DNA of 64,000 nt from Ligustrum vulgare (taxonomy: Eukaryota > Streptophyta > Magnoliopsida > Lamiales > Oleaceae), in contig OY743184.1 in NCBI GenBank assembly GCA_963555705.1, forward strand, positions 26,932,639 through 26,996,638, in the 5' to 3' direction. The notes under the pieces were generated by a model. The model worked only from the letters and a program-made list of their open reading frames with translations. It ran no database searches and had not been told where the DNA came from. Of the stretch, positions 49,857 to 59,376 are shown piece after piece. Both the position numbers and the translations under genes were made by a program. Positions within the stretch are counted from its first letter, which is position 1. Each line of letters begins with the position of its first letter.

Positions 49857-49920
49857 ACCGGCGTAGGCGACTTCTCTCAGACCAGCGTCAGCGGCTTCTC
49901 TCAGACCAACGTCGGCGGTG

Positions 49921-50866
49921 ACCCCTCTCTAACCACCAGGCCACCGACGTAGCGGAGATCTCACCCCTGGCTCCACTGCAAGTTTCAGTCGCCGCTGCAG
50001 GTGGTGCGATCTGCGGTGGTGCGATTTGTCCCCATCTTTCTACCCCCACTCTCTCAAACTCCGGTGACATAGCGGGGGTGACGTCGACACAAAGGGGCAA
50101 AGAGTCGGATGCTGCTGAACTGGTGCACTTCGATCATGAATTGGTGAGTGTTGAGATCTCTGTGCAGCTCGTTGCACACCACTTCTAGCGGAGATCTCCA
50201 GGTTGGTGGCTGGTGCCTTTTTGCTCTATGATTTGTTTAGGCAAATAACATGTTCAAATTATAACGATAAGCATATTGGGGGTTCCATCCCTTAATTGCA
50301 GTTGAGGAGAATGAACCATTTGTATTAGAAGTATTAACAAATCTTCCAGCAACTATTGTAGATGTTGAGCCTCATTAGATACAAATCTCAATTTAGGCGT
50401 TTATTTTATTTATTATTTATTTGGATCGAAATGTAAAAATGGTGATGGGGGTAGATTGAGGCTTCGACGGTGGTTGTGGTGTTTTGATGGTGGTGGATTG
50501 ATGGTGGAATAAAGAATCTGCAGAGCTCGAAGGTTCTCCACTTCACCAGTTTATGGGATATTCTTCCTTGGGTCAAGTATTAAAATAAGTAATTTCCTAG
50601 TATATCCAAAACGAGTTGAGGGATTTTCTTCTGTTATTTGAAGTGAAGGGTCTGTTGAATTTTTACACTCCCTGAATAAGTTTGATTGTTGTGAGTTGCA
50701 CTATCTCCATCAAATTCATCTTGTATTGATCTGTTAGAAGAATAAAAACTCCATTGTATTTTTCCTTTCCATTTCTTCATTGGACATGTTTTTCTATATT
50801 TTGCTTGTGTTTTACTTTGAAATTACCATCACTTCTGTTGCATTGCCTTGCCTTGCCTTTTGGGGG

Positions 50867-50899
<33 letters not shown>

Positions 50900-51020
50900 G
50901 AACAATAAAAATTAAATAACATTTCTATATCATTTACAGTGAACATTTTTTTTCAATATTCAAATGGGTTCTATTTGGTAGCAAATTTTCAATTATAAAT
51001 TTACAATGTGGGAAGAACAC
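49921..51020. other. No gene recognised
   Basis: A short plus-strand stretch at about 50281-50379 (AVEENEPFVLEVLTNLPATI) looks protein-like and ends in a stop. It is not placed in a family and could be an exon fragment. A (gt)n run follows at about 50869-50897. Confidence 0.35.
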
Positions 51021-51189
51021 ATCGACCTCACTTGTAAATGTTTTTGCTTCTTTGATTTGAGACGATCGAAATCCTTTGATCCCTCATCATGTTCAAATTG
51101 TGAGCTAACAATCGTGTGTATCGGTCAAAATAAAGAAGTTGTTCCATGAGAAGAGCAAACTCCAGAGGAAATCTAAGCCTATATCTACT

Positions 51190-52400
51190 AATTGTGACTT
51201 TGTGTGATTTATGATAAGTGCGGGATGTCACCAATTATTAGGTAAATGTGACTAAATATTAACTAAATGTGACCAAAATATTGATTAATTGTGACTTTGT
51301 GCAATTTGATAAATGCGGGATGTTATCAAAAAAAGCGTGAGTTGTGACCAATAAATAAATATTATGTGACCAATGTAGGTGATTGTGATCAATTATATTA
51401 GAGATTGTGACAAATTGTAAATTTGTGTGATCATTTGATAAAGACGTGATGTGAACTACAGTTGTGTCAAATATGATCTTTGTGTGACCGAGCTGTAAAT
51501 TTGTGAGAGTGAACTGTGATTTTATGTGACCTTGTGTGACCTAATTGTGACCTCGTGTGAGTGGACTGCGACTTTGTGCGAATGAACTGTGACCAACTTT
51601 GAAGAAATATTTGTTCCCACCAATATTAATTTAATAATAATTATACAATATAATTGGACAATAGAAAAATTGGAAATAGTTATAAACCACATTAAAAAAA
51701 AAGAGTAAATTGTGACCAATAAATAAATAATATGTGACCAACTATAAATGATTGTGACCAATTATATTAGATATTTTGACCATCTATAACTTTGTGTGAC
51801 CATTGGACGAGAACGTGATGTGACTTATAGTTGTGTCAACTATTACTGTGTGACCGAACTATTACTATGTGTGACCGAACTGTGACTTTGCGTGAGCGAA
51901 CTGTGACCTTATGTGACCAAATTGTGACTATATGTGACTTCATGTGATTGATCTGTAACTAAAATGTGACCTCATGTGACCAGACAGTGATCTTATGTGA
52001 CCTAACAACGACTTTGTGTGACCGAACCGTGACCAACTACGACTTTTGTGTGACCAACTGTGACCCTAATTGCGACTTTGTGTGACCAATTATGACTTTG
52101 TGTGACCAACTGTGACTTTGGAAGTGGGATGGGGTTTTGTAACTTAATTTGTAATTGTGACTTTTTGTGACCAGTTGTGACTTGACATGAGGGGTGGGTG
52201 GGGTCAATTTTACAACTAAATTTTTAGTTCTGACTAATTTTGACTGTGTGACCAATTGTGACTTTGTATGTGGGATGGAGTTATGTTGGGTGGTGTAGGG
52301 TTGCGGTGAAATTTGTGAATAAATTTGCAATTGTGATTTTGTGACTGAAATATGACTTGTGTGACCAATTGTGACTTTGTGGATGATATCGGGTGGGGAT
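51190..52400 (+). repeat. TGTGACC minisatellite
   Basis: Roughly 50 degenerate units of about 20 bp built on tgtgaccaattgtgacttt. The array is interrupted near 51600-51715 by AT-rich sequence. The open frames on the minus strand are by-products of the repeat. Confidence 0.85.
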
Positions 52401-52424
52401 GAGGCGGGGTGGAAAACATCGGCA

Positions 52425-52998
52425 AAAAAAATCATTTTTGGGTAGGGTCAGTTGGTTAGGTGGGTGGAGGGTAGGGGCGGGGTGGGTGGGTATGAAAAAC
52501 TAGAAGACAAAAATCATTTTTGGGTAGGGTGGGTGGTGGAGGTAGGGTCTGGGTGTGGTGTGGAAAAGTAGAAGAAAAAAATCATTCTTGTGTGGGGTCG
52601 GTTTGTTGGATGGATAGCGAGGTAGGGGTGGGGGATGGGTGTGAAAAATCAGAAGAAGAAAAATCATTTTTGGGTGGTGGGTAGGGTAGGGTTGGTGGGT
52701 GACTGGTGTAGGGTCGGGACGAGATGTGAAAAAGTAGAAAAAAATCATTTTTTGGGTGAGGTGGGTAGTGGTGGGGTTGGTGGGTGATGGGCGTAGGGTC
52801 GAGATAGGGTGTGAAAAAGTAAAAAAAAAATCATTTTTTGGTGGGGTCAGTTGGGTGGTTGGGTGGTGGGATGGGGTCAGGGGCGAGGTGGGTGGGGTGT
52901 GGAAAATTGAAGAAAATAAATCAATTTTGGGGGTGGGTAGGTATGGTGGGGTGGGTGTAAGGGTAGGATAGGGTTGGGTGGGGTGTGAAAAAGTAGAA
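52425..52998 (+). repeat. GGGT-rich tandem repeat, about 80-bp unit
   Basis: About seven copies, each with aaaaaatcattttt followed by a long run of gggt, ggtggg and gtgggg and ending gtgtgaaaaagtagaag. Starts lie near 52425, 52509, 52575, 52656, 52738, 52824 and 52913. The G runs could form quadruplexes. The 185-codon Pro/Thr/Phe-rich frame on the minus strand (52500-53057) is a product of the repeat. Confidence 0.85.
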
Positions 52999-53202
52999 GA
53001 AAAAAGGAGAATGCTAGACTTACTAACAAAACATACTAACAACTTACTAACAAACATAAAATAACTATTTTACCCTTAAAAAAAATAAGGATATAACTTA
53101 TCTAACCAATACCTTATTTAACATATTATTCTACTAAGTTTAATATATAATAAAATTCTTGAAAAATAATTTTTATAAATTATTTCATAATTAAAAAATA
53201 TT

Positions 53203-53472
53203 ATGCCTGTTTATGATCCACATATACTTCACGAAAAAAGAAAAAATTTAATTAGAAGTTTACATAGAGAATATTTAGAATTAGAAAGATTAGGAAGAGA
53301 CTTAAATACTGATCCTATTGCTATAGAAAAATATAAAGAAATTAAAAGGCTAGTTTTACAACATAATGAATATTTAAGATTAAAAGAAGAAAACTTGATA
53401 AGACAAAAAGATAATAGATATATGGATGAATTTGAAGAAAGATTTTTAAGAAGAGTAAGACAAAGATTATAA
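53203..53472 (+). CDS. Small charged ORF of the endogenous pararetrovirus
   Basis: Eighty-nine codons from the ATG at 53203. The product is highly charged (Lys/Arg/Glu), with heptad-like LHREYLELERLGRDL and EYLRLKEENLIRQ segments, so a coiled coil is likely. It ends 42 bases before a perfect tRNA-Met primer-binding site, which places it at the 5' side of a pararetroviral genome. It is uninterrupted. I do not recognise the family. A small structural or virion-associated role would be a guess only. Confidence 0.5.
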   Translation: MPVYDPHILHEKRKNLIRSLHREYLELERLGRDLNTDPIAIEKYKEIKRLVLQHNEYLRLKEENLIRQKDNRYMDEFEERFLRRVRQRL

Positions 53473-53514
53473 TTCCGCAAAATAAAAATTTCACTTTCAC
53501 GATCCAGCTCACAG

Positions 53515-53527
53515 TGGTATCAGAGCC
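53515..53527 (+). other. tRNA-Met primer-binding site of the pararetrovirus
   Basis: TGGTATCAGAGCC is a perfect match to the initiator-tRNA-Met complement used by caulimovirids to start minus-strand DNA synthesis. It is on the plus strand, opposite to the main viral copy. Confidence 0.8.
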
Positions 53528-53751
53528 AGTAGTTATACTTAAAAATATATTTAGAAAAATGTCTAAAAAATTACCAATAATCGAACCTAGAGTATATAAT
53601 TATAAATCTAAAGATTTACCAAATAAGATCATTGCTGCTCGAAAGACTTATGCATTAAAGGATGCTCGAAAGACTTACTCCAACACTTTCTGTTTAACAC
53701 TTAAACAAACACTTCAAAGAGGTTCAGCACAATCCAGTTTCGTTTCCTACC

Positions 53752-54605
53752 TGATGTGAACCCGGGAGGGGGTCCTCGTCGTAGCTCGCGGAATAACGCT
53801 TGGAAAGTTCCGAATCCAGGTTGGAACGGACGGTAACACTACAACCCGAGCCTCATAACGTAAGAACCATGGGTATATTAAACCCAAGATCCGTTACGAT
53901 GCGGAAACAAGAACCGTAATGGTTTGAACGCCACAAAGGATGCCCACGCATTTGATAAGTTCGATTTGATGAACGCTACAAATATCCCACAATATTTCAT
54001 AAGTTCGAAATTTGTTCAATTCCAGAACAATGTTGAGAAAACACTCAATATAATTTTTATTCATCAAAAGTATTCTGTTTTTACATTGAATGGAAAAGCA
54101 TATAAATAGGCAAAATAAAACCTAATCGCTAACTGACTCTGAATAGAATTCTAATTAGGCTAAAATACCTAAAATAACTAAAATACCAAAATAACCAAAA
54201 TTATCAAAAATAATTAAAACCAAAAATAACCAACTAAACCCTAGCCGCAAAACAAGGCCCAAAAACGCGTTACTTGAATTACGGCCGTAACAATTGTCTT
54301 TACGGCCGTAATAGCCTCTCGGATCAAAATGTGGTTTAGTTTGTTACGGCCGTGAGAATTTTGATTACGGCCGTAAGTCTTCTTATATGTTACGGCCGTA
54401 AAGGCCTTTCTGTCCAAATTTGCCATATTGATTTTACGGCCGTGAGTCTGTTTCTGCCCAATTTTCTGATCCTTTGACATTAATTGATCTGATTTGAATC
54501 TCGACTCGAGCCCAACATGAAACTTGTTCATTTTTCCATGTAGAATATTGTTGAATTGCCCGTATCTTGATTTCTCATTTTTGACGCCTTTTCCGGATCA
54601 CATCA
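53752..54605 (-). mobile_element. 3' LTR of the non-autonomous element, 854 bp
   Basis: Left copy in plus coordinates. It has six copies of ACGGCCGT, mostly as TTACGGCCGTAA or TTACGGCCGTGA, between 54280 and 54450. It lacks the two short extra segments of the right LTR. Confidence 0.93.
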
Positions 54606-54910
54606 TCCCCTCTTCCTTTAAGATGATTCGTCCCGAATCATAACATTGTTAGCTTCTTTTCCGGATCACATCATCCCCTCTTCCTTTAAGATGATTCGTC
54701 CCGAATCATAAAACTGTTCTTGGCTTGCTCACTTGGTTTAGCCTCGAACCTTCTTCGTACAAGCAATGTTTGATCTGATGTTCTCCGAACCTGCTTGACT
54801 TCTTGTTTTGGCTTGAATTATAGATTTTCCCGTCAAGCCCACCCTGATTCGTACCATTCCCTCCTTCTTTAGGATGATTCGTCCCGAATCATGGTGTTGT
54901 TCTTGAAAAA
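54606..54910 (-). other. Polypurine tract and repeated palindrome next to the 3' LTR
   Basis: On the minus strand AAAGGAAGAGGGGATGATG lies just before the 3' LTR and is repeated once further inside (about 54671-54690). The 19-base palindrome ATGATTCGTCCCGAATCAT occurs at 54623-54641, 54691-54709 and 54874-54892. The minus-strand reading around the tract (SGRIILKEEG) looks like the remnant of a gypsy pol C-terminus. Confidence 0.7.
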
Positions 54911-56245
54911 TCAAACTGTACCTCCTGGATCAAACGGAAAATTTTCGATTCCCTGAAATGCATTCAATAAATGATGCTCCTCCAATTTGTAGACGATAAG
55001 GTATTGAAACACGAGGGGAATTGACCAAGGTTGATGCAAATCAAACTTCCATGCACAATAAACCTGCAAGAAAGATTTAACAAAAATGGGGAGGGAAATG
55101 TTAGCGTCTCCATGCACAAGGTATGAATCCTTGTATTCATGATGAATTATTCCCGATTCATTTTTCCCAACAACAAAATTCTGCTCTTCACCTCCTTCCT
55201 TCTTTGCAATTTCTTGCTCAACCTCTTCTATCTTTTTACTCCCAAACTCAATCAATTCTTCTAGCTCCACGTTCTCACGCACAACCTCCTCTTCCAAATT
55301 TTTGGACTCTACCACCTCTTCTAATTCTTCATCCCCAACTTCCAATTTTTCCTCATCAAATATTGGAGTTTGATCACCTAACTCCACCTTTTCATCTCCT
55401 ACCAAAAAATTCGGGGTCTCTTCAACCACTTCTAATTCTTTTTTCGCACACTCAACCTCCACTCCTAAATTTATGGATTCTACCACCTCTCCTAATTTCT
55501 CATGCTTTTGCTTATGCACCTCCTTATAAATAATTTTATTGACATGATTAGGCACCACCTCAACACTACACAAATTTTTATCTTCTAACTCTTTCCTCAA
55601 GTCTTCCTCCTTCTTCTCAACAATCATTTCTAAAGGTTTTTCTTGTAATTTAACTACTTCCTCTCTTCCCCTTTCTCTCTCTTGCAACTCGGCTAACTTT
55701 TTCCTAGCCTCTCGTTCCTTCATCTCTTTATTTAACTGTATTAATTCCTTGGCCATCTCCATGAATTCATCCTTCATACTCCATTTATCATCTCTGAATT
55801 TTCTTTGCTCATCTCTCCTTTCTCGCAATACTTTCTCTTCAAGTATTTCTTCCGGGGTTAATGGCATAAGCTTAATACTTTTCCCATCCTTAACAAATTT
55901 ATATATATTCCTATGCTTATCGTAGACTGCTTTCCTCTTACACTTCCCCGATCTACTCAACAAGATGTCACAAGATTCTAGAGGCACCACATCACACCAA
56001 AATTCATCGCTATATCTTCCAAGTGTCAATTTCACCATAACCCCATGGGTTACATATACCTGCCCACACTCCTTTAACCACGTCAGCCTATAAGGATTGA
56101 GATGTGGTAGTAAAGGTAAGCCCAACTCCTCAACCATGGTGGTACTAGCCAGATCGCAATAATACTCCTTATCAATAATAATATTACACACTTTACTGCC
56201 CACATGACACCTAGTCTGGAAGGTAGGATCGAACTCATAATTCAT
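54911..56245 (-). CDS. Retropepsin-like and Glu/Lys-rich protein of the non-autonomous element
   Basis: A 444-residue product from the ATG at 56245. Residues 10-130 resemble the protease-like region of plant Ty3-gypsy polyproteins: VCNIIIDKEYYCDLAS, EELGLPLLPHLNPYRLTWLK, a DVVPLESCDILLSR block and KFVKDGKSIKLMPLTPEEI. The usual active-site D-S/T-G (often DGGS) is replaced by IDKE, so proteolysis is doubtful. Residues 130-350 are an extended Glu/Lys-rich coiled-coil-like part, and the last 80 residues end FPFDPGGTV. The frame is intact although the element lacks pol. The product may be vestigial or have a role for the element; this is not known. Confidence 0.75.
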   Translation of the reverse strand: MNYEFDPTFQTRCHVGSKVCNIIIDKEYYCDLASTTMVEELGLPLLPHLNPYRLTWLKECGQVYVTHGVMVKLTLGRYSDEFWCDVVPLESCDILLSRSGKCKRKAVYDKHRNIYKFVKDGKSIKLMPLTPEEILEEKVLRERRDEQRKFRDDKWSMKDEFMEMAKELIQLNKEMKEREARKKLAELQERERGREEVVKLQEKPLEMIVEKKEEDLRKELEDKNLCSVEVVPNHVNKIIYKEVHKQKHEKLGEVVESINLGVEVECAKKELEVVEETPNFLVGDEKVELGDQTPIFDEEKLEVGDEELEEVVESKNLEEEVVRENVELEELIEFGSKKIEEVEQEIAKKEGGEEQNFVVGKNESGIIHHEYKDSYLVHGDANISLPIFVKSFLQVYCAWKFDLHQPWSIPLVFQYLIVYKLEEHHLLNAFQGIENFPFDPGGTV

Positions 56246-56269
56246 CCCATTATGTAGCTTTCAAAAATT

Positions 56270-56640
56270 TGAGAGATTCAAAATAAGAGGATCTAGATAT
56301 TGATAAATATCAAGAAGGAATTTAATGTTGACTCGAAAAGGAAAACAATATCCAGAATTTTAAAGAAATTCAAGAAAGTGGTTCTTGAATTTGACTCGAA
56401 AGAAAGAATATCAAGAATATTGTAGAAATTCAAGAAAGTGGTTCTTGAATTTTGATTAGAAAGGAAAGAATATCAAGAATATTGTAGAAATTCAAGAAAG
56501 TGGTTCTTGAATTTTGACTAGAAAGGAAAGAATATCAAGAATTTTAATTTGACTTGCAAGGCAAGGAATTATCAAGAATTTAAGGAAATTCAAGAAAGTA
56601 GTTCTTGAATTTCGGAGTGACTTTTTTTTTTTTTTTTTTT
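56270..56640 (-). repeat. Tandem repeats in the 5' leader of the non-autonomous element
   Basis: Four to five copies of a unit of about 60 bp built on attcaagaaagtggttcttgaattt and gaaaggaaagaatatcaagaa, followed by a T tract at about 56622-56640. Attcaagaa and ttcttgaat are inverted, so each unit can fold. Confidence 0.85.
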
Positions 56641-56918
56641 GAATTATGATGAATTTTCGGAATTAATAAAAATAAAAATAAAAATTAAATTTTTTTTTAA
56701 TAAAATTCGACACGAACGCAACAAAAAAAACGGTACTGGATTTGGATGAAAAAAGAACAAGAAAAACACTTTTGATTTTTTTAGGACGACTCTTATGGAT
56801 CAAACTGGAAAAAAATTTACTGGCAAGAAGAACGAGATATGGATGATTTTGTGTAGACTCTATGATAAAAACACAAAATCAAACTGGATAGAATAACACA
56901 AGAACCTGAATCCAGAGT

Positions 56919-56933
56919 CCAGCTCTGATACCA
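56919..56933 (-). other. Primer-binding site of the non-autonomous element
   Basis: On the minus strand TGGTATCAGAGCTGG lies two bases inside the 5' LTR. It is a perfect initiator tRNA-Met site. Confidence 0.9.
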
Positions 56934-56935
56934 TA

Positions 56936-57832
56936 TGATGTGAACCCGGGAGGGGGTCCTCGTCGTAGCTCGCGGAATAACGCTTGGAAAGTTCCGAATC
57001 CAGGTTGGAACGGACGGTAACACTACAACCCGAGCCTCACGACGTAAGAACCATGGATATATTAAACCCAAGACCCGTTACGATGCGGAAACAAGAACCG
57101 TAATGGTTTGAACGCCACAAAGGATGCCCACGCCTTTGATAAGTTCGATTTGATGAACGCTACAAATATCCCACAATATTTGATAAGTTCGAAGTTTGTT
57201 CAATTCCAGAACAATGTTGAGAAAACACTCAATATAATTTTTATTCATCAAAAGTATTCTGTTTTTACATTGAATGGAAAAGCATATAAATAGGCAAAAT
57301 AAAACCTAATCGCTAACTGACTCTGAATAGAATTCTAATTAGGCTAAAATACCTAAAATAACTAAAATACCAAAATAACCAAAATTATCAAAAATAATTA
57401 AAACCAAAAATAACCAACTAAACCCTAGCCGCAAAACAAGGCCCAAAAACGCGTTACTTGAATTACGGCCGTAACAATTGTCTTTACGGCCGTAATAGCC
57501 TCTCAGATCAAAATGTGGTTTAGTTTGTTACGGCCGTGAGAATTTTGATTACGGCCGTAAGTCTTCTTCTTCATTTACGGTCGTGAGATGATATGTTACG
57601 GCCGTAAAGGCCTTTCTGTCCAAATTTGCCATATTGATTTTACGGCCGTAAAAATGGGTGTTACGGCCGTGAGTCTGTTTCTGCCCAATTTTCTGATCCT
57701 TTGACATTAATTGATCTGATTTGAATCTCGACTCGAGCCCAACATGAAACTTGTTCATTTTTCCATGTAGAATATTGTTGAATTGCCCGTATCTTGATTT
57801 CTCATTTTTGACGCCTTTTTCGGATCACATCA
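56936..57832 (-). mobile_element. 5' LTR of the non-autonomous element, 897 bp
   Basis: Nearly identical to the left copy, with two extra short segments (about 24 and 20 bases) that each add one more ACGGYCGT palindrome, giving eight. Substitutions were noticed at only a handful of places. Confidence 0.93.
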
Positions 57833-57893
57833 CTACCTCTGGATGTACTCTTTCAACAAAAGTTTTATAAAGAATAAACTTATAGACTCATAA

Positions 57894-58272
57894 ATAAATA
57901 GAGTATTACTAACTATTTATAGCTTCATATATATCTATGTGAAGTTTAGTTACTCATACCTTCTGCTAACTGTTTCTGGATTGGTTTGATGAAAGAAAAT
58001 TTTGAACTAGGAATGAAAAGAAAGACAATAGATAGAGAATATAGATTTTTATTACTGAAAACTCATATGATTTTCGGATGCCTACAATGAGGAGAGACTC
58101 CTCCTTTTATAGTTGGTAAAAGCAAAGTTGGGGAGCAAGATAATATTCCCTATCTTTTACATACTTGGCTTAGATTTAAAGTAGATAAAGTAAAGCTAAA
58201 GTTACAATAATTTTTGCTGCTTTTCTAAAGTTTCACATGGGTCTGAACCCCCATGCCTTCAATAATTCGTGT
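57894..58272 (-). promoter_or_regulatory. Pararetroviral promoter, leader start and poly(A) signal
   Basis: On the minus strand, downstream of the transactivator-like ORF: a TATA box TATAAAAGG at 58103-58111, an expected start of transcription about 25-30 bases later (near 58075), and AATAAA at 58048-58053. Caulimovirids place the poly(A) signal just after the transcription start, so that it is ignored the first time and used after a full circle. Further left come short leader ORFs and AT-rich hairpins such as CTTCACATAG and TATATGAAG. Somewhere between 57894 and 58000 the sequence must switch to the plus-strand viral segment. Confidence 0.7.
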
Positions 58273-59376
58273 TCAGACAAGGTATGCTTCATCTTCATTA
58301 TAGTTGAGTAGGTCCCCACAATTATTACATTTGTGACCCGTTTCTACCTCCATTAGGTGATGTAGATATTCATAGGCTCCTTTGCTAAGATCCAAATTGC
58401 TGAAAAGTATATTCTCAGCATATTCTCTTAATTTCCATAATTGACAATTAACTTGATTAATTCTTGCAATGTTGTAGATCAATAATTTGTCATCATTAGA
58501 TTCATATATCCAAACATTAGTTTGTGTAAGGGTATCCCTTAATTCGGTATACATTACTCTAAATCCCAATGCCCTTTTTTCTGGAATAGCTTGTATCTGT
58601 TCCTCTTTGTTAAATGGTTTTATTTCTGGTTCCGAAAGAATAGCTTTGCTAGTTACTCCAAGTTTTACAATATGTTCTGCCCTTAGAAATTCTTCATCAA
58701 TAAATTCTGGAATGGCTGAGTAAATTCTGACATAGATCTTTTCAGCTTTGGTAATTCCAAAATATGTTTTTACTGCTGCCTTGATAGAATTAGGTAATAA
58801 TGATATTTCCTTCATATCCTTGCTAGGGTAGATGCACTGAATAAGTCCTTGGTCAAACAGTCCCCTGACTGTTCTTGGCTCTGCTCCTGGAAAAATAATT
58901 TCTTTATTGATTTTTTGATGGCTAATTGTCCTTAGCCATTCTCCTTCTTTTGTCCTCTTGTTTAGATACTCCACATACTTCAAGAATGTCTCTAGTTTCT
59001 TCATAACTTTCTCCTTTTCTGATAGTTCCTTTGTTACGACTGCTGGTTTCTTTGCAGCTTCTAAAAAAGTTTCTTTAGATGGTTCAATAGTTTTGCCTAT
59101 GACTTTGGAAGATAAACTTCCAATAATTGATACATTAGATACTTCTTCCTCAATAGGAAGTCCTACAGATAAATTCTTCACTGGAGAGGACTGGGATCCT
59201 CCTTTGTACATTTCCTCAAGAGAATTAACCCTTGACTTGAAAAAGGCTAGTTCACTGTTAATTTGTACAATCTGCGCCATGCAAGTATTCACATGGTTGA
59301 ATAGATTTGAATAGTTGATATTCATTTGACCCATGGCCAAGTTAATTTCTTCTACTTTTTTAAGTATGTCTTCCAT
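58273..59376 (-). CDS. Putative transactivator/viroplasmin-like protein of the endogenous caulimovirid
   Basis: The likely start is the ATG at 59376 (MEDILKKVEEINLAMGQMN), which overlaps the last codons of the RNase H frame by 17 bases; an upstream in-frame start at 59439 is less likely. The 367-residue product has an N-terminal coiled-coil-like segment (1-60), a Ser/Pro/Glu linker, a central alpha/beta part with RTVRGLFDQGLIQCIYPS and NVWIYESNDDKLLIYN, and a C-terminal CNNC. Its position after RT-RNase H, length and the GLFDQGL part fit the inclusion-body/transactivator class, which enables translation of later ORFs from the long viral RNA. Similarity is judged by eye. The frame is intact. 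Confidence 0.6.
   Translation of the reverse strand: MEDILKKVEEINLAMGQMNINYSNLFNHVNTCMAQIVQINSELAFFKSRVNSLEEMYKGGSQSSPVKNLSVGLPIEEEVSNVSIIGSLSSKVIGKTIEPSKETFLEAAKKPAVVTKELSEKEKVMKKLETFLKYVEYLNKRTKEGEWLRTISHQKINKEIIFPGAEPRTVRGLFDQGLIQCIYPSKDMKEISLLPNSIKAAVKTYFGITKAEKIYVRIYSAIPEFIDEEFLRAEHIVKLGVTSKAILSEPEIKPFNKEEQIQAIPEKRALGFRVMYTELRDTLTQTNVWIYESNDDKLLIYNIARINQVNCQLWKLREYAENILFSNLDLSKGAYEYLHHLMEVETGHKCNNCGDLLNYNEDEAYLV

Larger units (their letters stand above)
53747..57837 (-). mobile_element. Complete non-autonomous LTR retrotransposon, 4.08 kb plus target duplications
   Basis: The element runs from 53752 to 57832, flanked by ctacc duplications at 53747-53751 and 57833-57837. Both LTRs start TGATGTGA and end TCACATCA, perfect 8-bp inverted termini. 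The orientation is minus: the primer-binding site lies inside the right LTR and the polypurine tract inside the left LTR. Only one ORF is present, and integrase, RT and RNase H are absent, so it must have moved with help from a related element. The LTRs differ by few substitutions plus two small indels, indicating recent insertion. Confidence 0.93.
53559..57893 (+). pseudogene. Short viral ORF after the primer-binding site, split by an LTR retrotransposon
   Basis: From the ATG at 53559 the frame is open to 53751. It is then cut by the element at 53752-57832 and its 5-bp duplication. In the uncut arrangement the frame would continue from 57838 to a stop at 57891-57893, giving about 82 codons. 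The first part is basic (MSKKLPIIEPRVYNYKSKDL) and contains a near-duplicated RKTYALKD/ARKTY segment. The family was not recognised. A true start at the earlier GTG near 53514 is unlikely in a plant virus. Confidence 0.45.

Noticed and set aside
52500..53057. 185-codon minus-strand ORF rich in Pro, Thr and Phe
   Set aside because: It follows exactly the GGGT-rich 80-bp repeat on the other strand and is repetitive itself; no start context or family.
53514..53758. Start of the plus-strand viral ORF at GTG 53514
   Set aside because: The GTG is part of the primer-binding site and non-ATG starts are not expected; the ATG at 53559 is used, and the codons after 53751 belong to the retrotransposon LTR.
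55123..55533. 136-codon plus-strand ORF, Leu/Pro/Ser-rich
   Set aside because: Antisense shadow of the Glu/Lys-rich coding region on the minus strand.
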